DNA of 64,000 bases from Nymphaea colorata. Taxonomy: Eukaryota > Streptophyta > Magnoliopsida > Nymphaeales > Nymphaeaceae. Location of the stretch: the NCBI RefSeq assembly GCF_008831285.2, contig NC_045144.1, forward strand, positions 6,222,575 to 6,286,574, read 5' to 3'. A program made the position numbers and the translations under genes. Within the stretch, counting starts at the first letter, position 1. Every line of letters begins with the position of its first letter. The notes below the pieces were generated by a model, which saw only the letters and a list, made by a program, of their open reading frames with translations, did no database searches and was not told the origin of the DNA. Below are positions 1-11,237 of this stretch, one piece after another.

Positions 1-240
1 TATTAAAAACAAAGTTAAATCTTTTTCTTTACTTTTCTTTATATGGCCAAATAATCTTCATTTTCTTTTATTTCCTTTTCTTTTTATTCCTATCCAAACA
101 TTATTCAATAATAGTTTTTTTTTTCTTTCATTTCCTTTTCATTTTTTCATTTTCCTTCTTCATCGTTTCCTTTCTTTTCATTCCTATATATTAAAATTCT
201 TTCGTCTCTATCCATCCAAACATAGCATTAAAGCGTGGGC
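1..240. repeat. Pyrimidine-rich dispersed repeat, copy 1
   Basis: Long T/C-rich stretch built of TTTCTTTT/TTTCCTTT runs that ends in a block reading CCATCCAAACATAGC. Closely related copies lie at about 9500-9832, 28817-28998, 32040-32270 and 48025-48330, all in the same orientation. The CATCCAAACATAGC end looks like a MITE terminus, but no matching inverted end was found, so the class is open. It lies in the 3' flank of P450 copy A. Confidence 0.5.
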
Positions 241-439
241 AAGCCCACCGCCCCTTGAGAGGATGAGAGAGTGAAAGAGAGAGAGAGACTAACAGGTTGG
301 ATGTCCCTAAATGTCACTATAAAAAAAATAAAAAAGCGCAACACTAATGGGCTGGTGAAAGTTCCGTAGGTTGTTTGATTCTCATGGCACTTCTCATCTT
401 GAATGCAAATGGTGGGCACACGACACTTTGTATCAATGT

Positions 440-800
440 ATGTGATGTTTCTCCTTCAAGCCTAAAAATAGCCTTGAACCTCGGTATAGGGGAAATGAAA
501 AGGGTCTTCATCCTTTTCCGAGTACCTCTCACATGAACACAAAGGAAACAAGTTAGCATTAATTGTTCAATGATCTAATATAGCATTAACAAAAGTATTA
601 ATAGTTTATACAAGGCTGTTGATCACACAGTGTATATGCTTTTTTTTTATTACTTTAAATTCGTGCTACTAATTAACACGTCATAGTTTAATATTTTAGG
701 ATAGGGAGATTGGTCGTAGCTGCACGTTAGTTTGGTTTACCTTTTACCAAATTTTTGAAAAAAATACAAATATTCTGCAATTAGCATTGGATAGGAACGA
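440..800. repeat. Duplicated flanking block (GTAGCTGCACGTTAG type), copy 1
   Basis: Non-coding block carrying a conserved core around GTAGCTGCACGTTAGTTTGG and a following ACAAATATTC stretch. Related blocks lie at about 9870-10200, 29350-29700, 32490-32800, 37230-37500 and 48370-48740, in direct orientation. Copies occur on both the 3' and 5' sides of the P450 genes. The likely origin is repeated segmental duplication of the array. No coding potential is seen. Confidence 0.5.
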
Positions 801-883
801 TACAGATTCGTCTAGCAAACATAGGCCGGTAAACATCATGTTCATATCATGTTCATAGCTCAAAACCAGACCATGTGTGTGAG

Positions 884-1168
884 CTAAGCAAGATAAGCGC
901 TTGGGGAAAGCCTGGGCTTAGGGTGAATCTTGAGGGGCGCTTCCCTTTGCAAAGTAATTCCATAAGCCTCATTCATATTTAATTTCTTCGGAAGTTGACC
1001 GGCTGGCAGCTCCCAGTCAAACCCATGGACCAAGGCTGCAACCATCAGTTGCACCATGCTTATGCCCATGCTCATGCCGGGGCAAATTCTTCGGCCTGCC
1101 CCAAATGGTATCACTTCGAAGTCATTCCCCCTTACATCTATATGCTCATACTTGGATCCAGGCATGAA
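884..1168 (-). pseudogene. CYP75B-like P450 copy A, 3' part of exon 2
   Basis: Last third of a flavonoid 3'-hydroxylase-like P450 separated from the rest by a copia insertion. Visible are [18 protein letters not shown] with the haem-ligand Cys, then the SRS6 region AYGITLQR and the C-terminus ending SAYLA. The stop codon is at 884-886. The reading frame of this piece is open, but it joins a 5' part (7635-9282) that carries four small deletions. The break is flanked by a 5-bp duplication CCTCT at 1169-1173 and 7635-7639, which matches the uninterrupted sequence of copy B. Not expected to yield a functional enzyme. Confidence 0.9.
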
Positions 1169-1173
1169 CCTCT

Positions 1174-1496
1174 TGTTGGGTCAAGTGTAGTTGCAGCGGA
1201 GGATGCACGTAGTCGCCTGCACAGTAACTTCTTTAACCAGTTGTGATGGTCCCGTGTAGAGCCGAACAGATCAAGTGCAAGGAGGAGAAAAGAAGAGGAT
1301 GTTAGATTTTGGGGTTTTCTTCCAAAGGGCTGCTCACGGCTCGTTTTCATACTCTTCAAGAAAAGCTTGCTAGGAATTTAAAGCCTAGCCCCTTAGGTTT
1401 TCCCCAACCCTAGCTGCGGTTACTTGGGAGATATCTTAGGAGATATTTTAGGAGCACTTCGATATTCTGATAGGGCTCAATTGTCACTATCCAACA
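1174..1496 (-). repeat. 3' LTR of copia element 1
   Basis: 323-bp LTR with TG/CA ends, next to the purine tract at 1497-1506 (AAGTGGGAGA on the minus strand). It lacks a ~24-bp palindromic piece present in the partner LTR near 7576-7600. Confidence 0.93.
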
Positions 1497-1660
1497 TCTC
1501 CCACTTGGCCATGAGACCGCCAGTTTTCTTCCACTATATGTGGGTTTTCTTTGCTCAGTTTGTTACGTGGTTTTCCTTAATTGGCTTATCCAACGTAATC
1601 CAAACATTTTTCAAGGTTTACAGCGAGGTTTTCCATTCAATGGTTTTTCCTTCGCAACCT

Positions 1661-4600
1661 TCAAATATATCTTAGCCCCATATGGGCTACATGCTTTGAA
1701 AACAAATCTTCAGATATCCCCTTAGTTAAGGGATCAGCCACCATATCATTGGTAGGCAAGTAATCAACCGAGATTTCATTTTTCTCGATCATTTCATGAA
1801 CATAATGGTATTTCACCATTATATGTTTACTCTTTGAGCTAACAGCTCCATTTTTCATCAGAGATATTGCTGCCTGATTATCACAGTACAGTTGGACCGG
1901 TTCATGAGCAAGATCTAATTTCAAGTCTTTCAAGAACCGATTTATCCAGACAACAAAAGTAGTTACAATATTGCATGCTACATACTCTGCTTCTTGTGTA
2001 TGCTGAGCAACACATCCCTGTTTCTTACAGGACCAGGCTATCGCCCCACCTCCAAAGAGAAAAACATACCCTGAAGTGGATTTACTATCATCTTTACAGC
2101 CTGCAAAATCTGCATCAGAATAGCCAACAAAAGTTAGCTCATCTGCTTGATAAGACAATTTCAGTCCTTTTGTTCCTTTAATATACTGAAAAATTCTTTT
2201 GACTGCTTGCCAATGAGGCCATCCAGGATTACTTTGATAACGACTTACCAGACCGATAGGAAAACTTATGTCTGGTCTGGTACAAAGCATTAAATACATC
2301 AGACTACCAACTGCTTGTGCATATGGAATATTTAATTTTTGTTGTCCTTCATTGGGACAATCACTCCTGTTTAAGTTTGCTCCTTTAGCGATAGGAGTCC
2401 CAATTGGTTTGCAGTCTAACATACGAAACTTCTTCAAGATATAATCAATATACTGTTCCTGGCTTAAACTCAGGATTCTTGAGTTTCTATCTCGAGTGAT
2501 TTTTATTCCTAATATATAGGATGCTTCACCAAAGTCCTTCATTTCGAAGTTTTTATTTAGCCAAGTCTTCGTTTTGTATATCATATCGTTATCATTTCCT
2601 GTTAATAATATGTCATCAACATATAATGATATAATACAGAAAAGACTCTCACTTTTCCAAACATATACACAGTGGTCTAGTTGGTTTGCTACAAACCCAA
2701 GTTTTGTAATTGCTTTGTGAAAAGCAAAATACCACTGTCTTGGAGACTGTTTCAGTCCATATAACGATTTATTCAACTTGTATACTTTGTCTTCTTTTTC
2801 TTTGATGACATATCCCTGCGGTTGAGTCATATATATAGTTTCTTTCAATTCACCGTCAAGAAAAGCAGTCTTCACATCCATCTGACAAATATCCAAGTCA
2901 TAGAATGTCGCGATAGCCAAAATTATTCTGATTGATGCGAACTTTGCAACCGGTGAATAGGTCTCTGAGTAATCAATTCCTTCCTTTTGGGAAAAACCTT
3001 TCGCTACCAGTCTGGCTTTGAATTTTTCGACTGATCCGTCTGCTTTATATTTCTTCCTTAGTACCCATTTACATCCAATGGGTTTTCTATCATTAGGAAG
3101 ATCTACTAATTCCCAGACTTTATTCTTTTCTATGGATTCAATTTCTTCATCCATAGCATTCACCCAATCTGACGATTCATGTGAGCTTACGGCTTCATCA
3201 TATGTCAGATTATCAGACATTTCGTCAATGTCCGCTAGGTAGCATAGCTCCTCTGCCAAATATACATAATAATCATTTAAATATGAAGGAGGAGCTCTAG
3301 GTCTTTTATGACCTGATAACGTCTGAGATGATGAAGTATTCATATCAGTTGGTTCATTGCCTAACTGATCTTCAGTCGGTTCATTTCCTGACTGTTCCTC
3401 AGACGATTCTTGTTCAGTTGGTTCATTGCCAAACTGAACTCCAGTCGGTTCAATTCCTGACTGACCTCCAGTCGGTTCATTACCAGACTGTTCATCTGAA
3501 TAAATCAGATCATCCAGTGTATCATTTCGATATTCCACTGGATCATAATCTTTATTATTGAGTTCTTCTATGAACTCTACATCTCTGCTTTCTATAAGTC
3601 CCATAGATGAATGATATAATCTGTAGCCCTAGGATCATTTTGGGTATCCAATAAATATACATCTCACTGATCTATTATCTAGTTTATCCAACTTTGGATC
3701 TAGAATTTTCACGTGTGCTACAGATCATCATCTCCTTAAATATCTCAGATCTGGTTTTATACCAGTCCATCTTTCATAAGGAGTGGTTGGGACTGCTTTG
3801 CAGGGCACTCGGTTTATTGTATACATAGCTGTCAACACAGCTTCTCCCCAAAAAATTTTTGGTAATTGTGCTCCTACCAACATGGATCTCACCATGTTCA
3901 AGAGGGTTCTATTACACCTCTCAGCCACACCATTTTGTTGTGGTGTCCTAGGCATTGTCTTTTGCCTATTAATTCCAATGTCTTTGTAGTATTTGAGGAA
4001 TTCACTAGAAGTGTATTCTCCTCCTCGATCAGACCTTATAATTTTGATATTCCTTCCAAGTTGTCTCTCGACTTCAGATTTGTATTCCTTGAATTTCTCA
4101 AGTGCTTCAGATTTATATCTGATTAAGTATATGTAACCAAATCTTGAGAAGTCGTCAATGAAAGTTATGAAATATAACTTACCACTATGAGTTTGGATCC
4201 TAAAAGGTCCACAGATATCTGTATGAATTATCTCTAATAATTCAGTGGCCCGAATTACTTCAGACGGAAATGGTTTCCTTGTCATTTTTTCGTATACACA
4301 TGATTCGCATTTCGCAAAATCATTTATATTTATGTCAGGTATTAAACCTTGTTGTGCTAGAGTCTGCATCTTTTTTATGTTTATATGGCTTAATCTTTCA
4401 TGCCATAAGTTTACATTCACACTCATTGCACAATCGAAATAAGCAGAACTTGAAGCTTCATTCATGTCATTCAGTTTGAACATACCATGTTCTTTTACAA
4501 ATTTTCCACTAAACATGAGCCTTCCATGTTTTTCCACTGTTACTTTCCCTGGAATAAAACGTACTTCAAAACCTTTCCCAGTTAGTGCATGAACTGACAC

Positions 4601-5773
4601 TAGATTCCTCCTCATGGAGGGGACATACAAAACTTCGTTAAGTACAACACTTGTACCCCCAACATTTAAACGATATGCCCCAATTCCCATGACATCACAA
4701 TAAGAATTGTTTCCCATATAGACTTTGTGGGTTCCCGGACTCAGATTTTCCATGTGGATCACTCTTTCTTTCGTCTTAGCAATGTGACGAGTTGCTCCTG
4801 AATCGACCCACCATCCAGTTAGATCTCCATCTGCAAACAGACATTATGATACGACACAGATCACTTCTTTGTCAGAGTCCCCTTGAGGCTTCCTTCTGTT
4901 GTAGTTGCCCCGACCATTGTTGTCTTTCTTACTCGGGAATTTTGTCCTGCAATTCTTCTTTATATGTCCAGGTTTACCGCATCTGTAGCATTTCACTACA
5001 GTTCCTTGAGATTTCTTAATACCTGCATAAATGCCCTTGAACTTGCCATCATTTCGATTTTTAAATTGTTTTGGTTTTACAGGCATATGACTACTAGCAG
5101 GTTTTTCCTGGACTGTCATCAACTCTGCTCTATTTCTCTTAGTCAAACGTTGTTGCTGTAGAGCTAACTGTATAGGAAGCTTCTCTAAAGTAAGAGTATC
5201 AAATTGAACACTTAAAGCAGTAACTGCCATATACCAAGAAGGAGGTAGGCTATTCAGAATTGTGCTTATCTGCATATTGTCAGATATGACATTCCCTACC
5301 ACGGCTAAATCTTTAGCCATGACCAACATCTTATTAACATGGTCCATTACATTGTCTGATTCTTTCATCCTATATGAATTGTACTGTTCTTGCAGTAACT
5401 GGATGTGCATAGCAGTCATGGTGTTGTATTTAGAAGCGATAGTATCAAACATATCCTTGGCAGTTGGACAATCCTCAAAGACTCTAATTTGATCATCTTC
5501 CATGAAGGCTAACATAATAGTTTTAGCCATTAGATCATCAGAAGAAAATGACTCATATGTCTTTTTCTCTTCATCTGTGTGTTTGTCTCCTAAAATTGGA
5601 AAAGGTTCGTTGATCACATAAACTAGTCTTTCTAAGGTCAAGGCCAACATTATTCTATGCTTCCATGCATGGAAATTCGTCCCATTGAGTTTTTCAGTCT
5701 TAGCTAATTCAGAAGCTCCCACTGTTGATGTCATTTCTAAATTAATTTTCGATGACAAGCAAAGAACAATCAT
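1661..5773 (-). pseudogene. gag-pol polyprotein of copia element 1, interrupted by nonsense codons
   Basis: One continuous frame of 1371 codons on the minus strand. Gag (UBN2-type) occupies 5773 to about 4850 and ends in a zinc knuckle, CYRCGKPGHIKKNC. The protease region has WWVDSGATRH. Integrase shows HERLSH, the CESC zinc pair, DDFSRFGYIY and PQQNGVAER. RT shows YVDDILLTGND. RNase H shows the SDADFAGC and YCDNQAAI blocks and the end KHVAHMGLRYI. Five in-frame stops break it: 4844-4846, 3728-3730, 3725-3727, 3635-3637 and 3629-3631. No frameshift was found. An acidic tandem repeat with GNEPT cores lies between integrase and RT (about 3330-3515). Confidence 0.93.
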
Positions 5774-7287
5774 AACAAAGGAAAGAAATTTACAATATTA
5801 CATCAAGAGACATTAAAGAAGGAATTCTAGAGCATGTACATGAATCTCAAACAATATTCTAAAATAATATTTAAAATAACAAGACATTAGATTAAATATG
5901 AAACATACATAATCTCTTTTCAGAATTATTTTCAGGGCCCTTCTTTTATAATTGTCTAACAAGCTTATGGGTGTTTCTGTGTAATTGAACTTTAACTATA
6001 AAAGCTTCTTTTCGCCCGTTTTCCTCATTTTCACTTTCATTCTCTCTTTCCTCTCAAGAGTTCTCCCCTCTCGCGAAACCCTAGCAGAAGGTTTCACCTC
6101 CCACGCCACCATCGCTGCCTCTTCCCATCTTCTACCACCGTGACAGAAAGAAGGTATCCTCCTCTATTCTACCACGCGGAGGGTTGCAGGAAGCAGAGTT
6201 TACCAGCAGAGAGCATATGAGGCCCTCGAGCTGACTTGCCTTCCCCAAAACCAAAAGCAAATAAATGACAGGATGGGCCGGCATTTTCATATGGATGTCA
6301 AATGCCGTCTTCCTCCTTCACCCAAGTCGCCTCCCATTTTTCTTTTCAGCAAGAGAAGATCTTTGCTCCTCGCACTTGGAAGACGACTGGTTTTCAGTCG
6401 ATTGTACGTCTGCTTCTGCTCAACGGTAGAGATGGACGGGTCGAGTTAAAAAAAAGAACTGAGGTTGTATATTTCCTTCCCTCCTTCCTATTCATTGGGT
6501 TTTTTTTTTTTTTTTTTTTGTCTATGTATGTCGAGCAGAGCAGGCTCTGCCTCCTGTTCTACGGTTTGCCAGAGACGTAGATCCCCAATTTTGGGGCCTG
6601 TTCTGAAAGTTTTTACAGAGCCGTAGGGCTCTGTCCTGGTCTCCGTCTCTCGCAGACACAGAGAACAAAAAAGGAACTAACGCTATCATGCTTTATTTAG
6701 CATAGGCGAACCTTTTGGCTTTCCTTTCTATTACCGACAATAGGCAGAGAGAAAAGAAAGAAAAAAAACGAAGTTACATGATGAAGCAGGTTTACATTTG
6801 ATTATGGGTTCATCGAAAAAAAAAATTCGGTGAACTTCCAGCTGCGACAGAGGGTTCGTCTCAAGAGAGTTCTGGTCAAGATATAAGTTATTTCCTCATT
6901 TTCTAGTAAGGCTTTCTATTCTGTGAGGCCGACAACGCTGACTGTCATCAGCAGCATTGTCCTTGTCCAGACCGGGAAACTCTCTATCCTCTGGAAAAAC
7001 ACAGGCGCAAACAATATATGCATAAAAATTTGGCAAAGTATATTAAATCGCCTTAGTCTTCTGGATTTACATGCACAGATATTATATCTAGCAAACTGCA
7101 AATGACATGCTTCATTCAGACTAACTTTTGATTTAGGCAACGTTCCTTGCTTACGGCTAACATGCTTCATCCTTCATACGGCTAACATGCTTCATACATT
7201 CAAGCTAGTTTTTATCTTTGCATTGATTTCGTCTGAAGTTACTTACCTGTTTCAGACGATAATTTCCCAACGATGCTCTGATATCAC
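5774..7287. other. Long non-gag leader of copia element 1 with antisense gene-like layout
   Basis: The ~1.5 kb between the 5' LTR and gag has no sense-strand ORF related to retroelement proteins. On the opposite (+) strand there is CTATAAAAG at 5996-6004, a CT-rich stretch, a telo-box AAACCCTAG at 6076-6084 and an open frame of 92 codons at 6302-6580 with FTQVAS and RLLLL blocks. The same order with related blocks occurs antisense in element 2 (42316 down to about 41535). Function unknown. Confidence 0.5.
7275..7286 (-). other. Primer-binding site of copia element 1
   Basis: Minus-strand TGATATCAGAGC lies one base beyond the 5' LTR. It matches the initiator-Met tRNA complement TGGTATCAGAGC with one change (G to A), and element 2 has the unchanged form. 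Confidence 0.85.
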
Positions 7288-7634
7288 TGTTGGGTCAAGT
7301 GTAGTTGCAGCGGAGGATGCACGTAGTCACCTGCACAGTAACTTCTTTAACCAGTTGTGATGGTCCCCTGTAGAGCCGAACAGATCAAGTGCAAGGGAGG
7401 AGAAAAGAAGAGGATGTTAGATTTTGGGGTTTTCTTCCAAAGGGCTGCTCACGGCTCGTTTTCATACTCTTCAAGAAAAGCTTGCTAGGAATTTAAAGCC
7501 TAGCCCCTTAGGTTTTCCCCAACCCTAGCTGCGGTTACTTGGGAGATATCTTAGGAGATATTTTAGGAGCACTTCTAGTAACTGCTTTGCAGTTACTAGA
7601 TATTCGGATAGGGCTCAATGGCCACTATCCAACA
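7288..7634 (-). repeat. 5' LTR of copia element 1
   Basis: 347-bp LTR ending in TGTTGG/CCAACA inverted hexamers, followed by target duplication CCTCT at 7635-7639. It contains a short palindrome, AGTAACTGC-TTT-GCAGTTACT, near 7576-7600 that the 3' LTR has lost. Confidence 0.93.
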
Positions 7635-9282
7635 CCTCTCTGGCTGGAACTCCAGTGGATCGGTCCAGATGCTCGGGTCCCGACTGATAGCCCATACATT
7701 GACTAAGAGGCACGCACCCTTGGGGATGGGGTAGCAGCTCTCGCTAGCAATGTGCGGGAGAGAGAGTGGCGTCGCCGGGTGTAGGCGGAATGTCTCCTTG
7801 ACAATTGCCTGCAGATATGTCAGATTTGATATATCTGATTCCTTGATCAGCCGATCCGACCGACAACTGAATCAAGTTCGGCCTGAACTTTCTTTCCGGA
7901 TCAGCTCGGCAATTGCCCATTCAATTGTGCTTGTTGAAGTGTGGTACCAGCTGTGTACATATCCTGCATTTGTAACGACTTATTTTAAAACCCTTGATTA
8001 AGGGTTGACTGAAACTTGCTTTTATTGTAATGAAGTTGGAGAAAAATTTAATGGGTGAATCTTATGAAATTGTAAAAAATAAAGTTCCCAAGCAGGTTGC
8101 GTGCACACCAATCATCAAAATGTCTTCCATGAAGCAAAGAAGGAAACTTTTAAAAAGGATAAAAGGAATCATAAAAAATCCTTATAGTTTCAAGTGCACG
8201 TACCTTTATAAAAACTTACAAAAATACCTCTACCCTTAATCTTTCTTTTTAAATGTATATTTCATGTCTGCACAGAGGTTTGCAGGCAGCTGGATTTGAA
8301 AAACATCACGTCTAAAAAATTCTTGTAATGGAAAGATCAGGTCTAAACAATTCATATAAATCAAAAGAAGGCAAGAGAAAGAGACAAATAGCAGGGCTTT
8401 AATGTCAGTATCCGTCAGCTTGACATCCAGGCCATGCAGACCGACGGGATCGTCCTTCAGACGCAGAAGAACGCTGAGAACGTCGCCCTGCCCTCCGGCG
8501 CCGGAGGAGCACGCGTGTTCATCCAAAATCCTCTGCAAGAAGCCATCGAGCCTCCGGTGCAGCGCCTTCATTTTCTTGGCCACACCCATGAGGTCCATCC
8601 AGTCCAGCGACGGCACAAAGTCCCCTATGTTAAACACCCCCGCCAGTTGCATCACCTCCAGCACCATCCCCCTGAACTCTCCGGCATCCTCTCCACCCTC
8701 CAACACCCTCCTCCCTATCAGCACCTTCCCCAGTGCGTTTGTCATGCACACGCTCAGCGCCTCCCCCACCCCGACGCTCTTCCCAGCCTTGCCGTCCCGT
8801 GCCAGCATCGCCGCCAGGATCTGCACCTCCTTCTCCCTAACGTGCCGGAACTCGTCGAGCACCTTGTTGGAGAAGAGGTGCACAGCACAGATCTTCCGCA
8901 GGCTCCGCCACTTCGGCCCGTAATCCGCCCACACCATGTCATGCGAGTCGTATGCCAAGTGCTTCGCCGCAGCGTTCAGCGTCCGCGACAAGAAATTGGC
9001 GTCGTTGTGCTTCAGGAACTCACGTGCCGCCGACGCCGAGCACGTGGCGACTACCGTGGTGTTGCCGATGCGGAGGGAGAGGATGGGGCCGTAGCGCTTA
9101 GCGAGCTCGGCGATGGAGTGGTGAGGCATAGCGCCGAGGGCCAGGAGGCTGCCGATCAGGGGCCAGCCGGTAGGGCCTGGCGGCAGTCGGCTGTTCCGCC
9201 ACCGAAAGTACCAGACCACCGCCCATAGGGCAGCGAGGAGCGCGACGAGATGGAGAGGACTGGCAATTAAATTGCCTATCAT
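7635..9282 (-). pseudogene. CYP75B-like P450 copy A, exon 1 and 5' part of exon 2
   Basis: Exon 1 is 8386-9282 (299 codons, open): start MIGNLIASPLHL, membrane anchor, hinge [14 protein letters not shown], then the [15 protein letters not shown] block typical of flavonoid 3'-hydroxylases, ending IKALLF before a GT donor. A 422-bp intron follows. Exon 2 resumes at 7963 and runs to the copia insertion at 7639. Compared with copy B this part has deletions of 14 bp, 12 bp and two single bases (28 bp in total), which shift the frame. Exon 1 decodes cleanly, so decay is concentrated in exon 2. Start chosen by alignment with the other four copies. Without the insertion the gene spans 884-9282. Confidence 0.9.
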
Positions 9283-9359
9283 GATCGGAAATCGGAATGG
9301 TCAGGAAGTCCTGGCTTGTCAGGGATGATTGAAGATAGCTGCATGCTTGGTTCGGGAAA

Positions 9360-9368
9360 CTTTTATAG
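9360..9368 (-). promoter_or_regulatory. TATA box of P450 copy A
   Basis: CTATAAAAG on the minus strand, about 80 bp upstream of the start codon. The identical motif lies in the same place before copies B, D and E. Confidence 0.65.
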
Positions 9369-9499
9369 AGTGAGGTTAGCATAAATGACGTTTTCTTCTC
9401 AGGATGTTACGGACTTACCACCTGACCCTTTGCCGTTGTCATCCGTGAGTCAAACCATGTATATAAAATAAATGATAAAGAGAGAAAGCTATTATAAAC

Positions 9500-9832
9500 A
9501 AAATCAATGATGTTAAATGGTATTATTGAAAACAATGTTTAACTTTTTGCTTTCCTTTCTTTTGCATGACTAACTGAACATAATTTTTGACATACATGTG
9601 CATGAGTTAAGCCATCAACATTTTTTCAAGCAAAATGGAATTTTTACATACAAAAATTGAGGACCTGCTAATTTTCTTTTATTTCATTTCCTTCACATCT
9701 AAACAGTTTTTTGTAATAGTTTCTTTCATTTTATTTCTTTTCCTTTCTTTCGTCATCTTGTTTCCTTCCTTTCTTTCCTTTTTTTTCCACTTTTTGAAAT
9801 CATTTTATTTACATCCATCCGAACATAGCCTT
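9500..9832. repeat. Pyrimidine-rich dispersed repeat, copy 2
   Basis: Same repeat as at 1-240, in direct orientation, in the 5' flank of copy A. It starts near a GAAAACAATGTTTAA block and ends in CCATCCGAACATAGCC. Confidence 0.5.
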
Positions 9833-9869
9833 ACGGCATGGGCATACACGACACTCTATATCAATGTGT

Positions 9870-10200
9870 GTACTACTTTTCATCCAGGTCTGCTGGGGAA
9901 AGAAGAAAGGTCTTCAGCCTTCTTCGGGGTATCCCTCAACCATGAGAAAGATCATAAAAGAAAAAGATCATAAAAGAAGGAGGATAGCATTAATTGTTTA
10001 ATGAACTACTATAGCCCAGCATTAATTGTTGATTGCACGGTGAATATGAATATATTTTATTACTTTAAGTTAGTGCTACTAATTAGGCAACACGTGATAC
10101 TTTAATAATTTAGGTTAGAGAGATCGATCATAGCTGCACGTTAGTTTGGCTTACCTTTTGCCAACTCTTTGATAAAGAATACAAATGTTCCACAATCAGC
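9870..10200. repeat. Duplicated flanking block, copy 2
   Basis: Related to 440-800, with the conserved core ATAGCTGCACGTTAG and TTGATAAAGAATACAAAT. It lies upstream of copy A. Non-coding. Confidence 0.5.
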
Positions 10201-10535
10201 GACACTAGTTTTTAATTGGTCACATTCAAGTGTACTGTGTTGGCGTCATGGTTCTGCTTGCATAGTTCCTCACTATATAAAGTTAATTCCATTACAAATT
10301 CAGCCGTACCAAAATAGATTTTAAATAATTTTCTGTCCTTTTCTTTAGTTGGTTTGGCCAAAATAGAAATTGTAACTCATTGAACCCAACGGGCTACACA
10401 AGAAGGAGACTGCTCTGCTCGTAATGGTAGGGTAAAAAGGAGCTTTCATATGCCACTATTGTCTTGATATTACCTAGAAATGCCTTTGAACAGCTGCATT
10501 TGACATATATTATAAAATGACCCCCTCCTTATCTC

Positions 10536-10542
10536 TATTTAA
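10536..10542 (+). promoter_or_regulatory. TATA-like box of the small secreted-peptide gene
   Basis: TATTTAA is followed by a (CT)n tract at about 10553-10574 and an ATG at 10696. The same layout occurs in the duplicated copy near 33400-33532, which supports a real promoter of a duplicated gene. Confidence 0.45.
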
Positions 10543-10695
10543 GGCACTATAATCTCTCTCTCTCTCTCTCTCTTTGTGCTTGTGTGTGCAGGGTTGATAT
10601 TGATCAGTCAGTGGATTCACTATATATATATAGCTACTGCTTTCTCCAAATTGCTTCACCTGTATCTCATTATTCGTATATTGAAGTCGACAGAA

Positions 10696-10782
10696 ATGGC
10701 TAAGTACTTCCTCCTTTTCTTCGTTGCATCTCTACTTTTTGTATTTGTGGCTGCCACCTCAACCATGACTGAATCTGGCCAG
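10696..10782 (+). CDS. Small secreted-peptide gene, exon 1 (phytosulfokine-precursor-like, tentative)
   Basis: Starts MAKYFLLFFVASLLFVFVAA, a strong signal peptide, then TSTMTESGQ. A CAG|GT donor follows at 10782/10783; reading through would stop at 10791. A duplicated, broken copy at 33532 starts MAKYFLPFY. A candidate exon 2 lies downstream at about 13392, separated by CACTA-like DNA. Phytosulfokine precursors have this two-exon plan and a similar MAK-type signal peptide, so the family assignment is an inference from exon 1 and exon 2 together. It could instead be an unrelated secreted peptide. Transcript evidence would be needed for the junction. Confidence 0.4.
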
Positions 10783-10985
10783 GTCGCCTGATCCTTTTGT
10801 ATTTATACCGGTGGTGTTTGTCACCGGTATTTCTGTCGTCCGTACAAATTCATGCGGTCGCCTTGGACACCGGTATACGTTGGTCCTCCAAATAAAACAC
10901 ACGAGGCACCCAACTTTTCCCCCATTTTTATCCTGTTCTTTAATTCCTATGCATCAATTCTGCATACATCAAAACCCTCGACACT

Positions 10986-11237
10986 ATGAAATTGTTGAAC
11001 GGACCATTGGAGTTGGTGGAGCTCGTTACGTTCCGCTCCCTCAGGCTCATCCTAGCGGCAGAGGTCTCGAAGCCACCGCCGATGTCCAGCCCGATCTTGA
11101 TGGACCCTCCTCTTCTGGGAACACATCATCGATGCTGTAGTCGAGACCGCTGGCATTACCTTAGAGCCACCGGCGAAAAATCTGATGCTCAGGCCTTGCG
11201 AATACTGAACAAGCTGAAAGATCTCATGAAGATGTAG
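10986..11237 (+). CDS. Hypothetical open frame in GC-richer island
   Basis: 83 codons beginning MKLLNGPLELVELVTF and ending KLKDLMKM, in a GC-richer island unlike its AT-rich surroundings. A second frame over the same bases (10811-11140) is also open, so the true frame is unclear. It lies inside the putative intron of the secreted-peptide gene. No family recognised. It may be a captured gene fragment. Confidence 0.2.
   Translation: MKLLNGPLELVELVTFRSLRLILAAEVSKPPPMSSPILMDPPLLGTHHRCCSRDRWHYLRATGEKSDAQALRILNKLKDLMKM

Larger units (their letters stand above)
1174..7634 (-). mobile_element. Ty1/copia LTR retrotransposon, element 1
   Basis: Complete but coding-defective copia element of 6461 bp inserted in exon 2 of P450 copy A. 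LTRs at 1174-1496 and 7288-7634 run TGTTGG to CCAACA. The 5-bp target duplication is CCTCT. Minus-strand order is 5' LTR, tRNA-iMet-like PBS, a leader of about 1.5 kb, gag, protease, integrase, reverse transcriptase, RNase H, purine tract, 3' LTR; integrase before RT is the copia arrangement. The LTRs differ at only a handful of sites apart from a ~24-bp deletion, so insertion is fairly recent. The element is homologous to element 2 at 40962-47314. Confidence 0.95.

Noticed and set aside
8434-9228. 264-codon open frame on the + strand opposite P450 exon 1 (similar frames at 30977-31690 and 59787-60500)
   Set aside because: GC-rich third positions of the P450 leave the opposite strand free of stops; the translation has no domain and mirrors the P450 exon exactly.
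9635-9973. 112-codon Phe-rich frame
   Set aside because: Translation of the pyrimidine-rich dispersed repeat; not kept in the other copies.
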